This document shows, piece after piece, positions 35,812 to 44,708 of a stretch of DNA of 64,000 nt. Each line of letters begins with the position of its first letter. Position 1 is the stretch's first letter. Origin of the DNA: Bacterioplanes sanyensis. GTDB lineage: Bacteria; Pseudomonadota; Gammaproteobacteria; Pseudomonadales; Oceanobacteraceae. A program made the position numbers and the translations under genes. The stretch is from assembly GCF_014652515.1 (NCBI RefSeq), contig NZ_BMYY01000001.1:304822-368821 (forward strand). Reading direction: 5' to 3'. Under the pieces are notes generated by a model. The model was not told where the DNA came from, did no database searches, and worked only from the letters and a program-made list of their open reading frames with translations.

Positions 35812-36339
35812 TTAGAAAAATAACCCGGCTTCCAGCTGGGCTTCTTCGGTCATCATGTCTTTGTGCCACGGCGGATCAAACACCAGTTCAACCTCAACGT
35901 GCTCAACATTGGGCACCTTGGCGACGCGGTATTTTACATCGGACACCAACACCGGGCCCATGCCGCACGTGGGAGCGGTCAGTGTCATGCGAATATTGAC
36001 TTGCTGACCGTCGATGTCGATGCCGTAAATCAACCCCAAATCGAGCAGATTGATCGGAATTTCCGGGTCAAAAATGGTACGAAGTGCTTGGCGAACTTGA
36101 TCTTCATGCACCTTGCCATCGGCGCGCTGCTCAAATTCGATGGCTTCCGTTTCTAGCCCTAAAGCAGCGGCATCGGTACCGTCTACGCGCACCATATTAC
36201 CGTTCAAGGTGACGGTGTAGTTACCGCCCAGTGCCTGGTTAATGGTGACAAATGAGCCGGCCGGAATGGTGGTTGGTACGCCGGACGGCACAGCCCGAGC
36301 TGGGCAGTCCTGTTGGGCAACGACCATGCGTTTTTCCAC
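35812..36339 (-). CDS. sufT: Putative Fe-S cluster assembly protein SufT
   Basis: The 175-residue protein has an N-terminal SufT-specific part (about 1-75) and a C-terminal MIP18/DUF59 domain (about 80-170) with DPEIPINLLDLGLIYG, TAPTCGMG (the conserved Cys) and VFDPPWHKDMMT. It helps mature Fe-S proteins. It is the last gene of the suf operon, 48 bases after sufA. Confidence 0.93.
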   Translation of the reverse strand: MEKRMVVAQQDCPARAVPSGVPTTIPAGSFVTINQALGGNYTVTLNGNMVRVDGTDAAALGLETEAIEFEQRADGKVHEDQVRQALRTIFDPEIPINLLDLGLIYGIDIDGQQVNIRMTLTAPTCGMGPVLVSDVKYRVAKVPNVEHVEVELVFDPPWHKDMMTEEAQLEAGLFF

Positions 36340-36387
36340 GTGATGCTCCTACGCGCTATCGATTAGCAAAGATGAATTGGGGCGCTA

Positions 36388-36762
36388 TTAAACCGAAAAC
36401 GACTCGCCACAACCACACAAATCTTTGGCATTGGGGTTGTTGAACTTGATGGTGCTGTTCAACCCTTCTTTGCTGAAGTCGATCTCAGTGCCTTGCACAA
36501 ATTGTGCAGCGTCCGCGGCAACAAATAAGGTCAAATCATCCGCTACCTGAATGCTCAGGTCACCTTCTTGGGGCTGATCAACAAACTCGATGTCGTATTT
36601 AAAGCCCGAGCAGCCGCTTTTTTTAACACCTAAGCGCACGCCTTGTTTATCGGCTTGCTTGGCCAGTTGTTTGCGCACATGGTTGATTGCAGCCTCAGTC
36701 ATGCTGACCTGAGTATTATCTGGCTGGGCTTGCGTGCTGGGGTCAAAGGTTTCGATGCTCAT
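36388..36762 (-). CDS. sufA: Fe-S cluster carrier protein SufA (HesB/ErpA family)
   Basis: The 124-residue A-type carrier has the three conserved Cys: Cys51 in SGCSGFKYDIEFVD, and Cys116 and Cys118 in LCGCGESF. It takes clusters from the SufBCD scaffold to target proteins. It lies 19 bases after sufS. ErpA-like function cannot be excluded by sequence; the operon position favours SufA. Confidence 0.92.
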   Translation of the reverse strand: MSIETFDPSTQAQPDNTQVSMTEAAINHVRKQLAKQADKQGVRLGVKKSGCSGFKYDIEFVDQPQEGDLSIQVADDLTLFVAADAAQFVQGTEIDFSKEGLNSTIKFNNPNAKDLCGCGESFSV

Positions 36763-36781
36763 ATCTGTATCCTTATGGCGA

Positions 36782-37999
36782 TTACAGCAAAAACAATTTA
36801 GCTTTTTCTAACCCAGTGAACAAAGCATCGACCTCATCCAAGGTGTTGTAAAAGCTAAACGAGGCGCGCACGGAGCCGGGTACACCAAACTGCTCCATGA
36901 TGGGCATGGCACAGTGGTGGCCAGTGCGTACGGCAATGCCTTGCTGGTCTAGCAAAGTGCCAACATCAGCGGGGTGGGCGCCGTTTAATACAAAACCAAA
37001 AATACTGGCTTTATGCTCGGCATCGCCAATTAAGCGCAGCTCTGGCATATCACTCGCGCGCTCGCGCAAACGCGCCAATAAAGCGTACTCGTGCTGCAGC
37101 AAGGCGTCACGATCTAATTGATTGAGATAGCGAATGGCGGCTGCAAGGCCAATCGCACCGGCAATATTCGGCGTACCAGATTCGAACTTAAATGGCAGGC
37201 CGTTGAATCGAGTGCTGCTAAAGCTGACATGCTCGATCATTTCACCGCCGGTCTGATAAGGCGGCATGGCTTCTAACAAGGCTTGCTTGCCGTATAAAAC
37301 CCCGATGCCGGTTGGGCCAAATAATTTGTGGCCAGAAAAAGCAAAAAAGTCGGCATCCAGTGCTCGCACATCGATGTCCCAGTGGGCGACCGATTGTGCG
37401 CCATCGATCAGCACCTTAGCGCCAACGGCGTGGGCTTTGGCGATGATGTCTTCGATGGGGTTAATGGTGCCCAAAGCGTTAGAGACGTGCACCACACCGA
37501 CCAGTTTTACTTTGTCCGTTAACAGCTCATCGAACGCCGGCATATCCAGCTCGCCGCGCTCGGTTACTGGTATAACTTTTAGCTCAGCACCGCTGCGCTC
37601 ACACAGCATTTGCCAAGGCACGATATTGGCGTGGTGCTCCATGGCAGAAATCAGAATTTGATCGCCTGCTTGTAGTTGTGCGCCAAAGCTGTGCGCCACC
37701 AAGTTGATGGCTTCGGTGGTGCCGCGCGTCCAAATGATTTCTTTAGTGCTGCCAGCATTAAGAAAATCACGCACGGTTTCGCGTGCTTGCTCAAAAGCTT
37801 GGGTAGCGCGATCGCTCAGCGTGTGAGCGCCGCGATGCACGTTGGAGTTGTCTTGGGCGTAAAACTGGCTGATGGCATCGATCACCGCCTGCGGTTTATG
37901 CGTCGTCGCACCGTTATCCAAATACACCAATGGCTTGCCATTAACCTGCTGTGCCAGTGCGGGGAAATCGGCCCGCAGCGTGTGAATCAGGTCGCTCAT
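36782..37999 (-). CDS. sufS: Cysteine desulfurase SufS
   Basis: The 405-residue group II PLP enzyme has the PLP Lys225 (FSGHKLFGPTG) and the catalytic Cys363 in the short RTGHHCAMP loop. It supplies sulfur from cysteine for cluster building. Group II enzymes usually need SufE or SufU as sulfur acceptor. Neither is present between sufS and sufT or elsewhere in the window, so the partner must be encoded elsewhere. Confidence 0.95.
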   Translation of the reverse strand: MSDLIHTLRADFPALAQQVNGKPLVYLDNGATTHKPQAVIDAISQFYAQDNSNVHRGAHTLSDRATQAFEQARETVRDFLNAGSTKEIIWTRGTTEAINLVAHSFGAQLQAGDQILISAMEHHANIVPWQMLCERSGAELKVIPVTERGELDMPAFDELLTDKVKLVGVVHVSNALGTINPIEDIIAKAHAVGAKVLIDGAQSVAHWDIDVRALDADFFAFSGHKLFGPTGIGVLYGKQALLEAMPPYQTGGEMIEHVSFSSTRFNGLPFKFESGTPNIAGAIGLAAAIRYLNQLDRDALLQHEYALLARLRERASDMPELRLIGDAEHKASIFGFVLNGAHPADVGTLLDQQGIAVRTGHHCAMPIMEQFGVPGSVRASFSFYNTLDEVDALFTGLEKAKLFLL

Positions 38000-38010
38000 A
38001 TAACGCTCCG

Positions 38011-39324
38011 TTAAAGCAGGTGACGGCTGAGTTGAAAATCACGACCAAAGCGACGCGCCAAAATCGGGCGTAAATACTGCACTAGGGCGTCGTGTGGTTG
38101 TGCTTCTAACAGCTCATTAATAAAGCCAAAGCTCAGCATGACTTCGGCCTCGTCACGGCTGATGCCGCGGCTTTGCAAATAAAACAGGGCCTTTTCTTCT
38201 AGCTGGGCAACGGTGGCACCGTGCGCACATTTAACGTCGTCGGCATAAATCTCAAGCTCAGGCTTGGTGTTGATTTCTGCCTTATTGGTGAGCAGCAAGT
38301 TTTTATTGCTCAGCTCTGCCAGCGTTTTTTGTGCTTGCGGATGAATATGGATGCGGCCATTAAACACCGCCTTGGCGCTGTCGTTCATGATGCCGCGAAA
38401 AACTTCATTGGACGTGCAATGAGCCACCGCGTGCTCAATGCAACTGTGAAAGTCCACCAGCTGCTGATTTTGCGGCACGTACACGCCGTGCATTTCACAA
38501 TGTGAGCCGCCTTCGGTGTGGTTTACCACCAGATCATTACGGCTTAAGCGGCTACCGAGACTGACATGAAACGATTGATAGCGCGCGTCGCGGCCCAAGT
38601 CGGTATGCACGGCGCCCACATGCAATGCGTCTTCCTGCATCAGTTGCAAGCGATAATGTTGCAACTGTGCATTAGCGCCCAAGCGAATTTCAGTGACCGC
38701 ATTGGTGAAGCTATTTTGCGCATCGGTGGCGGAATCGTAGTGTTCTACCAAGGTGGCTTCGGCACCGCTTTCCAGCACTACCAGCAAACGCGCATTGACA
38801 CTAAATGCTTGCGCTTGTGGGGTGGTTAGCCAGGTTACTTGCAGCGGCTGTTGCAAGCGCTGGTTTTTACCAACATGAATTAATACGCCGTCGTTGGTTG
38901 CGGCGCTGTTTAATTCGTTGAGCCAGTGACGCTGACTGCCGCGCATGACGTCATCTAGGTGTTGGCGAATCAGCTGCTGCTGTTGCTCATCGGCTTGGCT
39001 AAAGAGGGTGACCTGAGCCAACGCTTCGTGGCTGGATAATTCCTGCGATAAGCGACCGTTGACAAACACCAAGCGGTGGCTGCCCAAAGCCGGAATGGTG
39101 GCGTACTCATCCAAACCTGCTGCGCTGAAGGTTTGCGCCGCTTGCGCGTAGACGCCTTCGGTCAACGCGCGTACTGGGGTGTATTTCCACAGCTCAGTTT
39201 TACGCGTAGGAACACTGGCGTTGGCAAATACATCGCGACTACCGTCGGTGGCTTGTTGCAGCCAGGCTGACCGCTCTAACGCGTCGACATGCTGCAATTG
39301 TTGCTGAATAAATTCACTCATCAT
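38011..39324 (-). CDS. sufD: Fe-S cluster scaffold subunit SufD
   Basis: The 437-residue protein has the SufD beta-helix core, with DLGRDARYQSFHVSLGSRLSRND and KCAHGATVAQLEEKALFYLQSRGI near the C-terminus (the Cys-His pair of the SufB-SufD interface). It forms the SufBC2D scaffold. It lies 9 bases after sufC and 11 before sufS. Confidence 0.94.
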   Translation of the reverse strand: MMSEFIQQQLQHVDALERSAWLQQATDGSRDVFANASVPTRKTELWKYTPVRALTEGVYAQAAQTFSAAGLDEYATIPALGSHRLVFVNGRLSQELSSHEALAQVTLFSQADEQQQQLIRQHLDDVMRGSQRHWLNELNSAATNDGVLIHVGKNQRLQQPLQVTWLTTPQAQAFSVNARLLVVLESGAEATLVEHYDSATDAQNSFTNAVTEIRLGANAQLQHYRLQLMQEDALHVGAVHTDLGRDARYQSFHVSLGSRLSRNDLVVNHTEGGSHCEMHGVYVPQNQQLVDFHSCIEHAVAHCTSNEVFRGIMNDSAKAVFNGRIHIHPQAQKTLAELSNKNLLLTNKAEINTKPELEIYADDVKCAHGATVAQLEEKALFYLQSRGISRDEAEVMLSFGFINELLEAQPHDALVQYLRPILARRFGRDFQLSRHLL

Positions 39325-39333
39325 CGCGCCCCT

Positions 39334-40089
39334 TTACTCAGCTGTAGCGGCGTCTTCGAGCCAGCCGTAGCCTTTTTCTTCCAGCTCCAGAGCCAGTTCT
39401 TTGCCGCCCGATTTAACAATTTTGCCATTGGCCAATACATGCACATAGTCAGGCACGATGTAGTCCAGCAGGCGCTGATAGTGGGTCACCACAATAAAAC
39501 TGCGATTGGCATCGCGCATGGCATTAACGCCTTCAGCCACCACTTGCAGCGCGTCGATGTCGAGGCCAGAGTCGGTTTCATCCAAAATGCACAGGCTGGG
39601 CTCTAGCAGCATCATTTGCATCAATTCGTTGCGCTTTTTCTCGCCGCCAGAAAAGCCTTCATTAACGCCACGTTTTAAAAAGCTTTGGTCTAAGTTAACG
39701 GCTTTGCACTTTTCGCGTGCCAGCTTTAAAAACTGCACAGAATCCAGAGCTTCTTTGCCTTGCTGTTCGCGCACGGCGTCAACGGAGGCTTTTAAAAACT
39801 CCAGGTTTGAAACGCCAGGAATTTCGACTGGGTACTGGAATGCCAAAAACAGGCCTAAACGAGCACGTTCTTCTGGGTCGAGCTCCAAAATGTCGGTGCC
39901 GTTTAATGTGGCGCTGCCACCGGTCACTTCGTAGCCTTCGCGGCCGGCCAAAACATTGCCTAGGGTACTTTTACCGGCGCCATTGGGGCCCATGATGGCG
40001 TGTACTTCGCCAGCTTTCACCTCAAGGTTTAAGCCTTTGAGAATGGCTTTGTCTTCGACGCTGGCGTGCAGGTTTTGGATGCTGATCAT
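39334..40089 (-). CDS. sufC: Fe-S assembly ATPase SufC
   Basis: The 251-residue ABC-type ATPase has Walker A GPNGAGKST (34-42), the signature FSGGEKKRNE and Walker B LCILDETDSGLD. The ATG at 40089 gives the standard SufC start (MISIQNL); an earlier in-frame start would add 17 untypical residues. It drives shape changes of the SufBD scaffold. An 87-base gap separates it from sufB. Confidence 0.95.
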   Translation of the reverse strand: MISIQNLHASVEDKAILKGLNLEVKAGEVHAIMGPNGAGKSTLGNVLAGREGYEVTGGSATLNGTDILELDPEERARLGLFLAFQYPVEIPGVSNLEFLKASVDAVREQQGKEALDSVQFLKLAREKCKAVNLDQSFLKRGVNEGFSGGEKKRNELMQMMLLEPSLCILDETDSGLDIDALQVVAEGVNAMRDANRSFIVVTHYQRLLDYIVPDYVHVLANGKIVKSGGKELALELEEKGYGWLEDAATAE

Positions 40090-40176
40090 AATTGCCTGTA
40101 CCTTATAAATACGGGCACCGCCAAGCGGTGCCGGGAGCAAACGGGTTAGCCCTGGGGGCTGTCATAATAAATAGGG

Positions 40177-41670
40177 TTAGCCGACGGAGCCTTCGAGAGA
40201 CACTTCCAACAACTTGCCAGCTTCAACAGCAAACTCCATGGGCAGCTCTTTAAAGACTTCTTTACAGAAACCATTCACGATCATGGAGACGGCTTTTTCG
40301 GTGTCGATGCCGCGCTGCTGGCATAAGAACAGCTGATCGTCGCTGACGGTAGAGGTGGTGGCTTCGTGCTCAACCACCGCCGATGGGTGCTTGCTTTCGA
40401 TATACGGGAAGGTATGTGCGGCGCACTGATCGCCGATTAACAGCGAATCACATTGGGTGTAATTGCGCGCACCTTCGGCGTTCGGATTCATGCGCACCAG
40501 GCCGCGGTAAGAGTTTTCACTTTTACCGGCTGAAATGCCTTTAGAAATGATGGTCGATTTGGTGTTTTTACCCAAATGAATCATTTTGGTGCCAGTATCG
40601 GCCTGCTGGAAATTATTGGTCAAAGCGACGGAGTAAAACTCACCGACGGCATTGTCGCCCTTTAATACACAGCTGGGGTATTTCCAAGTAACCGCTGAGC
40701 CGGTTTCGACTTGGGTCCAGCTGACTTTGGCATTGGTGTGGGCAACGGCGCGTTTGGTAACAAAGTTATAAATGCCGCCTTTGCCTTCTTCATCGCCCGG
40801 ATACCAGTTTTGCACCGTGCTGTATTTGATTTCGGCGCCATCTAAAGCCACTAGCTCCACCACTGCGGCGTGCAGTTGGTTTTCATCGCGCATGGGCGCG
40901 GTACAGCCTTCGAGGTAGCTCACGTAAGAGCCTTCATCGGCGACGATGAGCGTGCGCTCAAACTGGCCGGTTTTGGCTTCGTTAATGCGGAAATAGGTCG
41001 ACAGCTCCATCGGGCAGCGCACGCCTTTGGGGATGTACACAAATGAGCCATCGGAGAATACCGCCGAGTTGAGTGCGGCATAAAAATTATCGCGCTGCGG
41101 CACGACGGTGCCGAGATACTTTTGGATCAGCTCTGGGTATTCGTGTACCGCTTCAGAAATGGGCATAAAAATAACGCCCGCTTCGGCTAATTTTTCGCGG
41201 AATGTAGTCGCGACGGAAACCGAGTCAAATACGGCATCGACGGCGACCCCAGCGAGGGCCATTTGCTCGTGCAGCGGAATCCCCAGTTTTTCATAGGTGC
41301 GCAGCAGTTCTGGGTCGACTTCATCCAGACTTTTGGGCTTATCGGCCATGCTTTTCGGCGCGGAGTAGTAGGACAGTGCTTGAAAATCAGGCTTTTCGTA
41401 GGTGACGTGCGCCCACTCAGGTTCTTGCATTTCTTGCCAGGCGCGAAATGCTTTTAAACGCCACTCGGTTAGCCACTCAGGTTCGCCTTTTTTGGCCGAG
41501 ATAAAACGAACGACGTCTTCATCCAAACCCGGTGCAAGGGTGTCGGATTCGACTTCGGTGACAAAGCCGGCCTGATATTCTTTGCCGATGCGACGACCGA
41601 TTTCAGCGTCTTTGCCTTCCAGCACGACGGTTTCTGTCGTGGCGGCTTGGGTTTCAATCTGGCTGCTCAT
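40177..41670 (-). CDS. sufB: Fe-S cluster scaffold subunit SufB
   Basis: The 497-residue protein is the usual length for SufB, with the conserved [19 protein letters not shown] and [23 protein letters not shown] segments that carry cluster-ligand and sulfur-path Cys residues. It is the first gene of the operon. The start at 41670 (MSSQIETQ) is preferred over 41691. Its promoter (-10 TAAAAT, 41755-41750 on the minus strand) lies inside the Rrf2-type operator. Confidence 0.95.
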   Translation of the reverse strand: MSSQIETQAATTETVVLEGKDAEIGRRIGKEYQAGFVTEVESDTLAPGLDEDVVRFISAKKGEPEWLTEWRLKAFRAWQEMQEPEWAHVTYEKPDFQALSYYSAPKSMADKPKSLDEVDPELLRTYEKLGIPLHEQMALAGVAVDAVFDSVSVATTFREKLAEAGVIFMPISEAVHEYPELIQKYLGTVVPQRDNFYAALNSAVFSDGSFVYIPKGVRCPMELSTYFRINEAKTGQFERTLIVADEGSYVSYLEGCTAPMRDENQLHAAVVELVALDGAEIKYSTVQNWYPGDEEGKGGIYNFVTKRAVAHTNAKVSWTQVETGSAVTWKYPSCVLKGDNAVGEFYSVALTNNFQQADTGTKMIHLGKNTKSTIISKGISAGKSENSYRGLVRMNPNAEGARNYTQCDSLLIGDQCAAHTFPYIESKHPSAVVEHEATTSTVSDDQLFLCQQRGIDTEKAVSMIVNGFCKEVFKELPMEFAVEAGKLLEVSLEGSVG

Positions 41671-41739
41671 AGCGATCTCTCTCAGTGGCACCTGGGTGCC
41701 TCAGGTTGTACAGCATGTGGAATCACGGGTCTTGCGACC

Positions 41740-41764
41740 AATTCCGAGTATTTTACTCAGGTAT
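41740..41764. promoter_or_regulatory. Rrf2/IscR type 1-like operator overlapping the suf promoter
   Basis: GAGTA-TTT-TACTC flanked by AGGTAT on the right follows the published IscR type 1 layout (GACTR-www-YAGTC with RRSTAT), with a paired C-to-G change in each half. The minus-strand -10 hexamer TAAAAT (41755-41750) lies inside it, so binding by the divergent Rrf2 protein would block suf transcription. The match of pattern is seen; binding is inferred. Confidence 0.7.
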
Positions 41765-41876
41765 TGGAAAGATTACCACACTGGTATGCTTTATCTGGCG
41801 CGCATGCTATCAAAATGGTTGAAACTTGACCAATCGAGAGCATTTCTCATTAAATGCGGCGTGGGGGGAATGGCTT

Positions 41877-42344
41877 ATGCTGAAAATTGGCAAACTGACG
41901 GACTACGGCATTTTAGTATTGGATGCGTTGGCTCAGGTGGGAGCGGTGAAGCAATCCACGGAAGAGTTGGCGACGGCAACGGGGCTAACAGTGTCCACAT
42001 TGCGCAAAGTAATGAAGACCTTGGTAGACGCCGGTTTGGTGATCGCTCGCCGCGGTGCTCACGGTGGCTATAAGCTGGCGCGCTCACCTCAGCAGATTCG
42101 GATTTTGGATGTGGTCGAAGCCTTTGAAGGCCCAGTGGCGCTGACGGAATGCAGCCAATCGGCCTCCGATTGTGAGATCCAATCCAGCTGCTCGCTGGTC
42201 AGTGGCTGGATGGGGGTGAATGAGCTGCTCATGCAGATTCTATCACGCGTTACCCTAGAAGACGTGCGCCAGCAGACCCTGTCCCAGCACTTGCCATCAA
42301 CGCTGCTCGATGCTAATCAGCGTATCCGCCTGATTAACTTGTGA
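41877..42344 (+). CDS. sufR: Rrf2 family Fe-S-sensing regulator of the suf operon
   Basis: The 155-residue protein has the N-terminal winged helix (LTVSTLRKVMKTLVDAGLVIARRGAHGGYKLAR). Three Cys at 92, 99 and 105 correspond closely to the cluster ligands of IscR (92, 98, 104). The start at 41877 gives the family's MLKIGKLTDYG. It probably represses suf when its cluster is occupied, through the site at 41740-41764, and may control itself. Confidence 0.9.
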   Translation: MLKIGKLTDYGILVLDALAQVGAVKQSTEELATATGLTVSTLRKVMKTLVDAGLVIARRGAHGGYKLARSPQQIRILDVVEAFEGPVALTECSQSASDCEIQSSCSLVSGWMGVNELLMQILSRVTLEDVRQQTLSQHLPSTLLDANQRIRLINL

Positions 42345-42457
42345 CGCCGGTGTGCGTTTTTTGAGCGAGGTCAGGCATACTGGGATCAAGCTGGCGCTGC
42401 AGATGATGGGCGCCAAGTGACTCCACGACAACAAGAAGTAAGAGAGGAAGAAGAGTC

Positions 42458-43804
42458 ATGCAGCAGTTACGATGGTGCGGGCTATTGACGATGTTTTATG
42501 CCTGCATGGTCAGTGCATTACCGCCCATTCAGGGCACCGCCGTCTATCAACGCCTAAATACGGATATGTTTCGCGCCACTGTTTACAGTGAGGCGCCGGA
42601 GTGGCGCACTTGGATGGAGCCGAATGCGCGTTTGGTGCTGGAAATGAGGGTGGTCTCTGATTCGATGTCAGCGCGGCGTTTTTACCGCATTTGGAACGAA
42701 GCGCTGGCGATCAATCTCAACGATGAGCAGCTGCGCCGCTCTGCTGAGCCGATTGGCCGTTTTTTGCGTTGCGTCAAAGGTACGTTACAGCCAGGTGATG
42801 TGATGCAAATCAGCAACTTGGAAGGTCGCAGTCAGGTCACCATCAATGACGTTGAGGTGCTTGATTGGCCACAGCCAGAGTTGGTGCCCTTGCTGGCTAA
42901 CGCTTGGGCAGGCTCAGTACCGTATTCGCCGGCGTTTCAGCGCCAGTTGTTCAGTCTTGATGACAGAGCCAGTGCGTTGGCGGCGGTGGAAGCAATTCAG
43001 CCGGCACCGGGCAGAAAGCAGGTGATTCGCGAATGGATGACACCAGAGCCCAAACCCTCACCAGAGCCGGTCGCCCTTGCCCAAGCTCAACCACAGCCTA
43101 AACCGCAACCCAAGCCGCAACCCAGCCTTCAAGCGCAAGCTCAGACAGAAGCCAAGCCGGCATCTAACCAGCCTCAAGCAGAGCCTCAGCGCGATGCTAA
43201 AGTCCAGTCGCAAACTCCTAAGCAAAGCCAACCTGAAACTGCCAACGTTGCCTCGCAATCAGAGCCAAAGGATGGCGGGTCGACCGCACCTGCTGCTGCA
43301 CCTGTGTTGGCAACCGTTGCGTCGCCAGAAACAGCGGCGGTAGAGTCGGCTACAGAGTCCATTGGCAAGAGTGCTGGCCGTCCTGAGGCGGACGCGGATG
43401 GGCAAAATTTGTCACCCCAGGCAGTCGCAGCTGAGGATTCGGCTACGATTGCGACGGATGCGGCTGAGCCCGTAGTCAGCGAGCCTGAAATCGACTGGGC
43501 GGCTTTGCAAATGGCCGAAATCGAGTATTACCGCACCCTGATTGCGCAAGCCACCAAGGCTGTTCGCTATCCTAAGCGCGCCTTGATGCGCGGCTATGAA
43601 GGCGAGGTTCGGGTGCTGGTCAAGCTCGATGCCAGTGGGGAAGTCAAAGAAGTCACCACCAGTTCTAGCTCGCGCGTTTCTGTGTTGGATCGTGCCGCTG
43701 AAGAAGCCGTGGTAGCCGCGGCGCCATATCCACCTGCTCCCCAGTTGTTGGATGAAAATATGCTGGAGTTTGAACTGCCGTTTCGCTTTGCGTTGACGGA
43801 TTAG
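42458..43804 (+). CDS. Chalcone-isomerase-like domain fused to a TonB C-terminal domain
   Basis: The 448-residue secreted or anchored protein has an N-terminal hydrophobic segment (about 7-20). A chalcone-isomerase-like (Chalcone_3 type) domain follows at about 24-180 (ATVYSEAPEW...ARRFYRIWNEAL...LQPGDVMQI). A Pro/Gln/Ala-rich linker spans about 190-340 (PQPKPQPKP). The TonB-type C-terminal domain is at about 355-446 (AVRYPKRALMRGYEGEVRVLVKLDASGEV). The linker would span the periplasm, as in TonB. There is no ExbB/ExbD nearby. The downstream gene at 44070 is a paralogue of the first domain alone. The fusion is unusual; role unknown. Confidence 0.85.
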   Translation: MQQLRWCGLLTMFYACMVSALPPIQGTAVYQRLNTDMFRATVYSEAPEWRTWMEPNARLVLEMRVVSDSMSARRFYRIWNEALAINLNDEQLRRSAEPIGRFLRCVKGTLQPGDVMQISNLEGRSQVTINDVEVLDWPQPELVPLLANAWAGSVPYSPAFQRQLFSLDDRASALAAVEAIQPAPGRKQVIREWMTPEPKPSPEPVALAQAQPQPKPQPKPQPSLQAQAQTEAKPASNQPQAEPQRDAKVQSQTPKQSQPETANVASQSEPKDGGSTAPAAAPVLATVASPETAAVESATESIGKSAGRPEADADGQNLSPQAVAAEDSATIATDAAEPVVSEPEIDWAALQMAEIEYYRTLIAQATKAVRYPKRALMRGYEGEVRVLVKLDASGEVKEVTTSSSSRVSVLDRAAEEAVVAAAPYPPAPQLLDENMLEFELPFRFALTD

Positions 43805-44069
43805 CCGCGTTGCCCGAGTGGAGGTCTCGGGCAAGCTTTCCTGTCGCGATTGGTTGTCTTTGACGGTTGTTTTTTGATCGCCAGTGACAAAAATCGTCAC
43901 CTTTTTCCAAATTTGCTAACGCCATCACGATTTAATTGTCGGTATGGCGTAGTGCGTCGTTGCTGAGCGCCGCGATAAGCGCTGTAATAGACACATAAGC
44001 AATTGGTACCAAAAAGTGGCAGTCATTGACCTGGTTGTTAGCCGCTTTGGATGGTGTGGAGGAATGGCT

Positions 44070-44675
44070 ATGTTCCGTCGACTGTTAGCGCTTATGTTAG
44101 GGACGACAATGGCCTTGGCAGCAAATGCTGCAGAATTTGAAGGGATTGGGGTGTTTGAAACCCTGAACAAACCTTGGTTTATAACCGCCTTGTACGCGGA
44201 CTACGATGCGACACCTGGCGAGCGCCAGCTGCGCATGGAAATCAAGGTGTTGGAAGACAAAATCACCGCGCGCAAATTTCGCCAGCTGTGGCTCGAAGTC
44301 ATGGCGGTAGGGCAATCGCAAGCCGCTATGAAAAGCTTGCAGCGCGACTTTGATGCCTTTGCCTCGGTCATCCAAGGACCGCTGCGCACGGGCGATCATT
44401 TGGTGCTGGAGCAGCGTGGCGACCATGTTGCTGTTAGCTTGAACTACAGTGATCACGCTCAGCTGTCGGCAGAGTTTTTACCGACCTTGGTTAAAACACT
44501 GACCGCGCGCATTGCGCCGATTCCAGAGCTGAAGCGCGGCCTTACTGGCAAGTTGTCGGCGCAAGAAAAGCGCGAGCTGCTGAATCAGTTTGACAGCACT
44601 GAGCCATCGCTGCGCCGCATCGCTCAGACCTCTCGCTGGCTGCGTCAGAGTGACGTGCAAATCAGCACCCTCTGA
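44070..44675 (+). CDS. Chalcone-isomerase-like periplasmic protein
   Basis: The 201-residue protein has a signal peptide (MFRRLLALMLGTTMALAANA) and one chalcone-isomerase-like domain (FITALYADYDATPGERQLRMEIKVLEDKITARKFRQLWLE...LRTGDHLVLEQ). It aligns by eye with the first domain of the protein encoded at 42458. ATG 44070 is chosen over 44064 because GGAGG ends 7 bases before it but only 1 base before the other. Bacterial members of this fold have no proven enzyme activity. The last helix (SLRRIAQTSRWLRQSDVQ) lies outside the core domain. Confidence 0.82.
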   Translation: MFRRLLALMLGTTMALAANAAEFEGIGVFETLNKPWFITALYADYDATPGERQLRMEIKVLEDKITARKFRQLWLEVMAVGQSQAAMKSLQRDFDAFASVIQGPLRTGDHLVLEQRGDHVAVSLNYSDHAQLSAEFLPTLVKTLTARIAPIPELKRGLTGKLSAQEKRELLNQFDSTEPSLRRIAQTSRWLRQSDVQISTL

Positions 44676-44681
44676 TATACT
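44676..44681 (+). promoter_or_regulatory. Possible -10 element of tcdA
   Basis: TATACT followed by a GCGCGC discriminator. The same TATACTGCGCGC occurs at 47975 in front of the purine permease. No good -35 at normal spacing was found here. Confidence 0.35.
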
Positions 44682-44708
44682 GCGCGCTTTTGCATAGACG
44701 GATGGCGC

